DNA of 5,396 nt, from contig CATBLW010000268.1 in the NCBI GenBank assembly GCA_949486985.1, forward strand, positions 1 through 5,396, in the 5' to 3' direction. The position numbers were made by a program, and so were the translations under genes. Source of the DNA: Prochlorococcus marinus str. MIT 9215. Lineage in GTDB: Bacteria; Cyanobacteriota; Cyanobacteriia; PCC-6307; Cyanobiaceae. A model generated the notes under the pieces. It was given only the letters and a program-made list of their open reading frames with translations, was not told where the DNA came from and made no database searches. Below, piece after piece: positions 1 through 4,962 of this stretch (its first letter is position 1; each line of letters opens with the position of its first letter).

Positions 1-1005
1 GATGCCTATATGGCGATCGAAGCCATGCTGCTTCCCCTTGGCGATCCATACACCAGGTTATTGAGACCGCAGGACTATGAAGCTTTAAAGGCGAGCAATC
101 TCGGCAGCGAAATCAATGGCGTTGGCCTGCAACTAGGAGCTCGCAGTGAAGACGGGCAGGTGGTGGTCATTGCACCCCTTGAGGGCTCTCCCGCAGCAGA
201 CGCAGGCGTAGTGAGTGGCACAGCCTTACTAAGTATTGACGGAGATTCACCTCAGAGCCTTGGTCTTGAAGCCACTGCCGCCAGGCTTCGAGGTGAGGTT
301 GGTTCACAGGTCGTCGTCGTCTTGCAACCCCCCAACGAAGAGAGCAAAGAAGTCACCCTGGAAAGACGCAGCGTTGAGCTCAGGCCCGTCCGAACCCGCC
401 GAATAAGGAATGAAGCACACACACTGGGCTACTTGCGCATTACCCAGTTCAGCGAAGGCGTTCCCGAACAGGTTCGAGAAGCCCTGCAGGAACTATCTGA
501 AAAAGGCATTGAGGGCCTTGTACTCGATCTGCGCAACAACTCTGGAGGATTAGTGAGTTCAGGTCTCGCCGTCGCGGACGCCTTCCTTAGCAACGCCCCA
601 ATCGTTGAGACACGCAATCGTGAAGGGATCAAAGACGCCATTCCTGCAGCCTTCGAAACGCTCTATGACGGTCCAATGGTGACTCTCGTCAACGGTGGAA
701 CAGCTAGTGCCAGTGAAATCCTGGCCGGTTCGCTTCAAGAAAATGGCCGCTCAGAATTGATCGGCAGTCAAACCTTCGGCAAAGGGCTAATCCAGACACT
801 GACAAATCTGAGCGACGGCAGTGGCTTGGCTGTCACTGTTGCGGCCTACGTGACTCCCAGCGGCAGAGACATTCAAAACCAAGGCATCGAGCCCGATCGA
901 GTTCTCGATCAACCAGAACCTCTCAATCCAGGCGACGAGGTTGATCGTTGGCTTCATGACGCCGAACTGATTTTGGGGGCTCAGCTGGAAAGCGTTGCTC
1001 CATGA
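1..1005 (+). CDS. ctpA: Carboxyl-terminal processing protease (S41 family, CtpA-like), 5' partial
   Basis: Serine endopeptidase of the S41 (Tsp/Prc/CtpA) family. In cyanobacteria CtpA removes the C-terminal extension of photosystem II precursor D1 on the lumenal side; paralogues have less clear substrates. The reading frame is open from base 1, so the ATG at position 10 is internal and roughly 100 residues, including any export signal, are missing. In window codon numbering, a MLLPLGDPYTRLL segment typical of the family is followed by a PDZ domain at about codons 36-110 (GVGLQLG, APLEGSPAADAGV) and then the protease core. The catalytic serine is in GTASASE (first Ser of SAS, codon 236, bases 706-708). 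The catalytic lysine is in TFGKG (codon 261, bases 781-783), giving the usual 25-residue spacing. DLRNNSGG and a late VTPSGRDI segment are also present. The stop overlaps the next start as ATGA. Family assignment is firm; the choice of CtpA over CtpB or CtpC is an inference. Confidence 0.93.
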   Translation, partial: DAYMAIEAMLLPLGDPYTRLLRPQDYEALKASNLGSEINGVGLQLGARSEDGQVVVIAPLEGSPAADAGVVSGTALLSIDGDSPQSLGLEATAARLRGEVGSQVVVVLQPPNEESKEVTLERRSVELRPVRTRRIRNEAHTLGYLRITQFSEGVPEQVREALQELSEKGIEGLVLDLRNNSGGLVSSGLAVADAFLSNAPIVETRNREGIKDAIPAAFETLYDGPMVTLVNGGTASASEILAGSLQENGRSELIGSQTFGKGLIQTLTNLSDGSGLAVTVAAYVTPSGRDIQNQGIEPDRVLDQPEPLNPGDEVDRWLHDAELILGAQLESVAP

Positions 1006-2258
1006 GTGTCCGCACTTATCACGACCCCCTCCATGGCGGCATCAGCCTGAATGACAAGCATCCGGCCGAATCCATGGTGATGGAGTTGATCGATGCAAAA
1101 CCCTTCCAGCGACTGCGACGCATCCGTCAACTTGGGCCAGCCTTTCTCACCTTTCACGGCGCCGAATCAAGTCGTTTCACCCATTCCCTTGGCGTCTTTC
1201 ATCTGGCACGCCAGGCCCTTGAAAGCTTGCTGCGCTTTGATGCAAGCCTCGAAGAGCACCGTGGCCTTCTCTATGGAGCGGCCCTCCTTCATGACCTTGG
1301 CCATGGCCCCCTTAGCCATACGGGCGAGGAGATGTTCGGCATGTGCCACGAAAGTTGGTCAGCCCGCGTGGTGCGAGAGCATCCTGCGATCAAAGCCCCT
1401 CTTGAAAATTACGCTCCGGGCACAGCTGCTGGAGTAGCTGATCTCCTTGAGCAGGGCCTGACACCCCGCAATGTGATCAAAACACTGGTCAGCAGCCAGC
1501 TTGACTGCGATCGACTCGATTACCTGCTTCGCGACAGTTACAGCACAGGCACGAGCTACGGACAACTCGACCTCGAACGGATCCTCTCGGCTCTCACTCT
1601 TGCTCCTGACGGAGAACTGGCCATTCACCCGAAAGGACTCATGGCAGTTGAGCACTACCTGGTCGTTCGCAATCTGATGTACCGCAGCGTCTACAACCAC
1701 CGTCTGAATGTGGTGTGCAATTGGTTGTTGGAGCAATTAATACGTACGGCGCGGCAACTTGGGCCTGCTGAAGTATGGGCCGATAAAACTATGGGCAAGT
1801 GGCTCTGGGAGCCAGAAGCCATTGATCTGGAGGCCTACCTCGCCAACGATGACTTGCGCACCGGCTATCACCTGATGCGTTGGCAGGAAGAGGCACCCCT
1901 GCCACTTGCCAACCTTTGCCAACGCTTCCTGAATCGCAATCTGTTCAAAGCCATTGATGTTGAGCATCTCAACCGAGTTCGCCAACTCGAGGCTCTTGCC
2001 CTGGCTAGAAAGCTGGCGGAACAGCACAATCTGGATCCAGGAATCTGTTGTGGATTAAGCCATCAGCAAATTCATGGGTATCACCCCTACAAAGGCGGGC
2101 TAAGGCTTTGGGATGGGAAACAGCTCAAAGCTCTAGAGCATGCTTCTCCATTGGTCGCGAGCTTAAGCAATCCAGCAGACGCCTCCTGGTTGATCCATCC
2201 AGGAGAGATCCATGAGGAGCTTCAACAACAGATGAACATCCTCGATTCAGCTGCCTAG
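1002..2258 (+). CDS. HD-domain phosphohydrolase (COG1078 / SAMHD1-EF1143-like)
   Basis: Predicted metal-dependent phosphohydrolase, 418 residues, cytosolic. The HD-superfamily metal ligands are visible: His61 in RFTHSLG, His97-Asp98 in LLHDLGHGPLSH, and Asp170 in SQLDCDRLDYLLRDS, matching the H...HD...D pattern of SAMHD1 and the bacterial EF1143-type dNTP triphosphohydrolases. The N-terminal DPLHG and FQRLRRIRQLG segments and the later YRSVYNHR stretch are also typical of COG1078. The last ~150 residues are more variable. Known relatives hydrolyse dNTPs or dGTP, often under allosteric nucleotide control; the substrate here is unproven. The start ATG lies inside the protease stop (ATGA), which suggests translational coupling, with only a weak GGAAAG upstream. 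The stop is 27 nt before minC. Its placement between a lumenal protease and the division-site genes says little about its job beyond possible co-expression. Confidence 0.93.
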   Translation: MSVRTYHDPLHGGISLNDKHPAESMVMELIDAKPFQRLRRIRQLGPAFLTFHGAESSRFTHSLGVFHLARQALESLLRFDASLEEHRGLLYGAALLHDLGHGPLSHTGEEMFGMCHESWSARVVREHPAIKAPLENYAPGTAAGVADLLEQGLTPRNVIKTLVSSQLDCDRLDYLLRDSYSTGTSYGQLDLERILSALTLAPDGELAIHPKGLMAVEHYLVVRNLMYRSVYNHRLNVVCNWLLEQLIRTARQLGPAEVWADKTMGKWLWEPEAIDLEAYLANDDLRTGYHLMRWQEEAPLPLANLCQRFLNRNLFKAIDVEHLNRVRQLEALALARKLAEQHNLDPGICCGLSHQQIHGYHPYKGGLRLWDGKQLKALEHASPLVASLSNPADASWLIHPGEIHEELQQQMNILDSAA

Positions 2259-2285
2259 GGTCCTTTCAAGAGATGTGCTCTGCCA

Positions 2286-2951
2286 ATGGAACTGAGTAAA
2301 TCGGAGCTACGGCGCCTGACGCTGCCCTTGTTTCGACAAGCTCATTGGCGTGAAACCCTGCCAGCAACAATCAACGAAATAGGTCCTGGCCCTGCCGAAA
2401 TCGATTGTCGTGACTGGCAGCTTGGTTGCCGAGAGCTAGTCCAACTAACAACTCTGATGAAAGAGGCTGGTATCGAGATCAGCCGCATTTACGCCAGCCT
2501 GCCGGAAACCATCGTCAGCGCGAATGCCCTTGGCTATCCAACGCATCTCAATCCTGAACAAACAGAAGCAAGCAAGCCCAAGGTTGAGAAGATCAACCCC
2601 ATCAGCAATACAAAACTGCTGTTCCACCAAGGAACCCTGCGATCTGGAGACCATCTCAACGCAGAAGGTGATGTTCTCCTCGTAGGAGATGTCAACCCAG
2701 GTGCTCGCATTTCGGCAGGCGGCAATGTGATGGTTTGGGGTCGACTGCGCGGAATTGCGCACGCAGGCCAACATGGCAACAAGCAAGCAACAATCGTGGC
2801 CATGCAGCTGAGGCCATTGCAACTGCGCATTGCTGATGCCGTCGCCAGAGGCCCAGAAGAGCAACCCCAAGTTGGATTAGCGGAAGAAGCGCGTCTTGAA
2901 GGCGACACAATCTTGATCAATCCAGCAACAACAAATCCCTTGAACAATTGA
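2286..2951 (+). CDS. minC: Septum site-determining protein MinC
   Basis: Inhibitor of FtsZ polymerisation, recruited to the membrane by MinD so that division is blocked away from midcell. 221 residues, close to E. coli MinC (231). Residues 1 to about 85 form the divergent FtsZ-inhibiting N-domain. Residues ~86-107 are a polar linker rich in Pro, Glu and Lys. The C-terminal beta-helix domain, which dimerises and binds MinD, starts near residue 110 and is clear: RSGD (119-122, the conserved RSG), then EGDVLLVGDVNPGA, GGNVMVWGRLRG (145-156) and AMQLRPLQLRIADAVAR. The ATG at 2286 is chosen because it follows the HD gene by 27 nt; a weak purine stretch (CAAGAGA) sits upstream. The tail after the beta-helix is short and polar. 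Its partner minD follows after a spacer on the same strand, which supports the call. Confidence 0.94.
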   Translation: MELSKSELRRLTLPLFRQAHWRETLPATINEIGPGPAEIDCRDWQLGCRELVQLTTLMKEAGIEISRIYASLPETIVSANALGYPTHLNPEQTEASKPKVEKINPISNTKLLFHQGTLRSGDHLNAEGDVLLVGDVNPGARISAGGNVMVWGRLRGIAHAGQHGNKQATIVAMQLRPLQLRIADAVARGPEEQPQVGLAEEARLEGDTILINPATTNPLNN

Positions 2952-3067
2952 GCTGTCAGTCAGTAGTCAGGGAGTGGCTAGAACGAACCGATTCGCATAC
3001 AACCCATGCCCAATTGAGCAAGGCCTATTGCCAGGCCAATTAGGCTGATCGCACTTTTCAGTGGCCC
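2952..3067 (+). other. minC-minD intergenic spacer with a GTCA repeat and an imperfect hairpin
   Basis: This 116-nt gap is the only sizeable one in an otherwise tightly packed plus-strand cluster. It begins with a short tetranucleotide-like run, GTCAGTCAGTAGTCAG (2955-2970). Closer to minD there is an imperfect hairpin: GCCTATTG (3023-3030) can pair with CAATTAGGC (3037-3045), with one bulged T and a six-base loop, ending 22 nt before the minD start. No T-run follows the hairpin, so it does not look like an intrinsic terminator. I see no convincing -35/-10 pair. A separate promoter or a 5'-leader structure for minDE is plausible from the spacing but is not shown by the sequence. Confidence 0.4.
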
Positions 3068-3883
3068 GTGGCGCCAACGACACGCACCATCCTGATCTGC
3101 TCTGGGAAAGGGGGGGTCGGCAAAACCACCCTGACCGCAAACCTGGGCATTGCTCTTGGTCGGCAAGGTATTCGCACTGTTGTGCTGGATGCAGATTTTG
3201 GCTTGCGCAACCTCGACCTACTCCTTGGTCTAGAAAACCGAATCGTCTACACCGCACAGGAAGTTCTTGCCGAGAGCTGCAGACTCGACCAAGCCCTTGT
3301 TAAGCACAAACAGGAACCCAACCTCGCGCTTCTGCCTGCCGGCAACCCGCGAATGCTCGAGTGGCTCAAGCCCGAGGATATGCAGCGCATTGCCTCGATG
3401 CTGGCCGAACAATTCGACTATGTATTGATTGATTGCCCAGCGGGGATTGAAGACGGCTTCAAAAATGCTGTTGCGGCAGCAAAGGAAGCCATCGTTGTCA
3501 CAACCCCTGAAGTCTCCGCCGTCCGTGATGCCGATAGGGTCATCGGCCTACTCAACACCCAGGGAGTGTCTCCCATTCAACTGGTGCTCAATCGAGTTCG
3601 GCCCAAGATGATGGCGAACCAGGAAATGCTCGCCGCAGATGATGTCACCGACATCCTTGCCCTGCCATTACTTGGTTTGCTACTGGAAGACGAGCAGGTG
3701 ATTGTGAGCACGAATCGTGGCGAGCCACTCACTCTCACCAAAAGCAATTCGCCTGCGGCTCGCGGCTACGCCAACATTGCTCGCCGTCTGCAGGGCGAAG
3801 ACGTTCCTCTTATGGATCCAGCCAAAGAAGGACGAGGACTACGCGCCAAGCTGTGGCAACTGATGCAAACAAAGATCTTCTGA
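3068..3883 (+). CDS. minD: Septum site-determining ATPase MinD (GTG start)
   Basis: Membrane-associated ATPase of the ParA/MinD family. ATP-bound dimers bind the inner membrane and recruit MinC, and MinE stimulates their hydrolysis. 271 residues, against 270 in E. coli. The deviant Walker A motif SGKGGVGKTT is at 12-21, with signature Lys14 and P-loop Lys19. The switch I region LDADFGLRNLD is at 40-50, and Walker B is VLIDCPAGIE with Asp122. TTPEVSAVRDADR follows, as in other MinD proteins. The C-terminus (257-271, GLRAKLWQLMQTKIF) fits the amphipathic membrane-targeting helix. The start is GTG at 3068: the frame is closed by TAG at 3041-3043 with no other start codon between, and starting here gives the family's usual N-terminus just before TILICSGKGG. 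No clear Shine-Dalgarno sequence precedes it. minE begins 4 nt after the stop. Confidence 0.97.
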   Translation: MAPTTRTILICSGKGGVGKTTLTANLGIALGRQGIRTVVLDADFGLRNLDLLLGLENRIVYTAQEVLAESCRLDQALVKHKQEPNLALLPAGNPRMLEWLKPEDMQRIASMLAEQFDYVLIDCPAGIEDGFKNAVAAAKEAIVVTTPEVSAVRDADRVIGLLNTQGVSPIQLVLNRVRPKMMANQEMLAADDVTDILALPLLGLLLEDEQVIVSTNRGEPLTLTKSNSPAARGYANIARRLQGEDVPLMDPAKEGRGLRAKLWQLMQTKIF

Positions 3884-3887
3884 AGCG

Positions 3888-4265
3888 ATGGCGATGACCC
3901 TGCGTGACATCCTCAACAAGTTGCTGGGGCGTCAGCCTGCTAGTGCAACCACGGCTCGAGAGCGCCTTCAACTTGTTCTTGCCCATGATCGAAGTGATCT
4001 AAGCCCTGAACTGCTTGAACAGATGCGACGTGAGATTTTTGAAGTGGTGGCCAAATACGTGGAGATCGATCTCGAAGGCGGTGAAGTCAGCCTGGAAACA
4101 GAAGATCGCATGACCGCACTGGTGGCCAACTTGCCGATCAAACGCTCGATCAAGCCTGCAGCGAATCCACCCAGCAAGGCTGATGAATCTGAAGATCAAG
4201 AGCCCAGCGAAACCAAAGAAGCAGAAGAGTCAAAAGAATCGGAAGCTGGGGAATCCTCTGATTAG
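3888..4265 (+). CDS. minE: Division topological specificity factor MinE with an acidic C-terminal extension
   Basis: MinE displaces MinC from MinD and activates MinD ATP hydrolysis, restricting the inhibitor to the poles. The N-terminal amphipathic segment (MTLRDILNKLLGR, residues 3-15) fits the membrane-targeting helix. TARERLQLVLAHDR (22-35) matches the MinD-contact region of E. coli MinE. RREIFEVVAKYVEID (47-61) and the beta-strand segment to about residue 83 form the dimerising topological-specificity domain. The core ends near residue 90. The remaining ~30 residues (96-125) are low-complexity and strongly acidic, with 13 Asp or Glu against 3 Lys, which makes the protein 125 residues long versus 88 in E. 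coli. The ATG at 3888 is 4 nt after minD; ATG at 3894 (MTLRDIL) is an equally plausible start. Tight spacing implies co-translation with minD. Confidence 0.95.
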   Translation: MAMTLRDILNKLLGRQPASATTARERLQLVLAHDRSDLSPELLEQMRREIFEVVAKYVEIDLEGGEVSLETEDRMTALVANLPIKRSIKPAANPPSKADESEDQEPSETKEAEESKESEAGESSD

Positions 4266-4278
4266 TTGCCATGGCCTG

Positions 4279-4554
4279 ATGCTGCCTTGCCAAGAATCAA
4301 ACGCTTCTGATCTGAACCAAAGCAATCAAATCGACGCCCTAAGCCCAGCCGAGAAGTCAGTTGTGAATTTGCTTCTTGAAGGCCTCAGCAACCGCTGCAT
4401 TGCCAAGAGACTGGTTCTCAGTCGTCGAACTGTAGAAAGTCACATCAGTCATGCACTTGCCAAAACTGGATGCCACAGCCGCCTCGAGCTGACGTTATGG
4501 CTGCTGACCACTCAGCAGCAAAAGAGGTGCGCAGCTATCGCTAAGCTCTCATGA
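4279..4554 (+). CDS. Stand-alone LuxR/NarL-type helix-turn-helix protein
   Basis: Small predicted DNA-binding protein of 91 residues that consists of little more than one LuxR_C-like (GerE) domain. That domain spans residues ~19-77: LSPAEKSVVNLLLEGLSNRCIAKRL leads into the recognition helix LSRRTVESHISHALAKTG, the family pattern of LSPRE...GLSN.EIA..L..S..TVE.H. There is no receiver or ligand-binding domain, so any signal would come through a partner, through abundance or not at all. I chose ATG 4279, 13 nt after the minE stop, because it includes the whole domain and avoids overlap. The frame is open upstream to an ATG at 4183, but using it would overlap minE by 83 nt and add a lysine-rich stretch that looks like minE read out of frame. 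No good ribosome-binding site is visible. Its target genes are unknown; the position suggests co-transcription with minDE and with the tRNA 2 nt downstream. Confidence 0.85.
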   Translation: MLPCQESNASDLNQSNQIDALSPAEKSVVNLLLEGLSNRCIAKRLVLSRRTVESHISHALAKTGCHSRLELTLWLLTTQQQKRCAAIAKLS

Positions 4555-4556
4555 TT

Positions 4557-4628
4557 GCCGGCTTAGCTCAGTGGTAGAGCAGCGCTTTTGTAAAGCGAAG
4601 GTCAACGGTTCAAATCCGCTAGCCGGCA
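4557..4628 (+). tRNA. tRNA-Thr (anticodon UGU)
   Basis: A full 72-nt cloverleaf can be drawn. The acceptor stem is GCCGGCT/AGCCGGC (7 perfect pairs) with discriminator A at 4628. The D arm is GCTC/GAGC with loop AGTGGTA. The anticodon arm is GCGCT/AGCGA with loop TTTGTAA and anticodon TGT at 4589-4591. The variable loop is AGGTC and the T arm is AACGG/CCGCT with loop TTCAAAT. Anticodon UGU reads ACA and other ACN codons as threonine. Two positions do not pair in this fold: 27-43 (G-A) in the anticodon stem and 50-64 (A-C) in the T stem. CCA is not encoded. A37 follows U36, so this is a substrate type for t6A modification. It starts 2 nt after the HTH gene's stop, so it may be processed from the same transcript. 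No terminator is obvious after it. Confidence 0.96.
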
Positions 4629-4788
4629 TCAATCCAAACACCTCTCAGCTGAAAAGCTCAGGGCTCTATCGGCTCACGAGATCAGCGCAGAGAACGCCCC
4701 GCAGCTGGGCTCTGTAGTGCCTCACCTACAACGATTGGTCGCCTGATCTTTCAGCCAAAACCTTTGCTTTCAGCAAGAACCTTTGCTT
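4629..4788. other. Non-coding stretch between tRNA-Thr and the convergent minus-strand genes
   Basis: No open frame with protein-like character is seen here on either strand. The stretch contains part of the 19-bp tandem repeat (from 4743) and two short overlapping hairpin possibilities. In one, CAGA (4688-4691) plus GCCC (4696-4699) pairs with GGGC (4707-4710) plus TCTG (4711-4714). In the other, TGTAGTG (4713-4719) pairs with CAC (4723-4725) and TACA (4727-4730) with one bulged C. Neither is followed by a T-run on either strand, so no intrinsic terminator can be claimed, although transcripts must end here from both sides. Confidence 0.5.
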
Positions 4789-4818
4789 TCAGCCAGAGCC
4801 TTTGCTTTCGCCCTGTCC
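4743..4818. repeat. 19-bp tandem direct repeat, two good copies flanked by two degenerate ones
   Basis: Two adjacent 19-nt units are nearly identical: CTTTGCTTTCAGCAAGAAC (4762-4780) and CTTTGCTTTCAGCCAGAGC (4781-4799), differing at two positions. The next unit (4800-4818) keeps the first ten bases, CTTTGCTTTC, and then diverges. The unit before (4743-4761, CTGATCTTTCAGCCAAAAC) matches at about 14 of 19 positions. The period is not a multiple of three. On the minus strand the copies at 4818-4789 supply the final codons and the stop of the small membrane-protein gene, and the other copies lie just beyond its stop. The simplest explanation is local tandem duplication at the 3' end of that gene. 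Confidence 0.8.
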
Positions 4819-4962
4819 AGCCACCAACCAGGCCCCTAGAAGCAACAAAGCCCAGCCAAACCCACTCAGCTCAAAGACTGGACTACTGACAACAATGATC
4901 GGCTCCAAAAGCCAATGAAAAATGGCCTGAAGAAGCAACACCAAGCCGATCAGCCAGAGCAT
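4789..4962 (-). CDS. Small hydrophobic protein, two predicted membrane segments (57 aa)
   Basis: A 57-codon minus-strand frame starts at ATG (4962-4960), inside the last 13 nt of the Sua5-family gene and in a different frame, and ends at TGA (4791-4789). The protein begins MLWLIGLVLLLQAIFHWLLE. It is hydrophobic over residues ~2-25, has a short hinge (SSPVFELSG, 26-34), a second hydrophobic stretch at 35-49 (FGWALLLLGAWLVAG), and a polar tail GESKGSG. The hydrophobic blocks, Trp near their ends and an uninterrupted frame across a region with no other gene make it look like a real small membrane protein. The 13-nt overlap suggests translational coupling to the upstream gene. A polar His16 and Glu20 sit near the end of the first segment. 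I do not know its function and know of no named family; I believe similar small hypothetical proteins occur in marine Synechococcus, but this is unverified. The tail residues come from a tandem repeat and may be variable. Confidence 0.75.
   Translation of the reverse strand: MLWLIGLVLLLQAIFHWLLEPIIVVSSPVFELSGFGWALLLLGAWLVAGQGESKGSG

Noticed and set aside
10..12. ATG at position 10 as the true start of the protease
   Set aside because: The frame is open to base 1, and the residues there already lie within the conserved pre-PDZ segment, so the real start is upstream of the window.
1359..2027. Long minus-strand open frames within the HD-domain gene
   Set aside because: The plus-strand frame has conserved catalytic motifs throughout; the antisense translations look like composition artefacts.
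2445..2947. Two overlapping minus-strand frames of about 140 codons across minC
   Set aside because: They are antisense to the conserved MinC C-domain, rich in Cys, Ser and Arg, and show no domain pattern.
2967..3303. Open frames spanning the minC-minD spacer on the minus strand and a GTG-initiated plus-strand frame at 3061
   Set aside because: They run into minD in other frames; the MinD P-loop frame clearly owns the region and the alternatives have no protein-like features.
4183..4278. N-terminal extension of the HTH protein starting at ATG 4183
   Set aside because: It would overlap minE by 83 nt, and the added residues are a lysine-rich reading of the minE acidic-tail codons in another frame; the HTH domain is complete from ATG 4279.
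4666..4730. Possible intrinsic terminator or small RNA after the tRNA
   Set aside because: Short hairpins can be drawn, but there is no T-run on either strand, no promoter-like element and no match to a small RNA that I recognise.
4743..4818. CRISPR array
   Set aside because: The repeats are directly adjacent 19-nt units with no spacers, and no cas-like gene is present.
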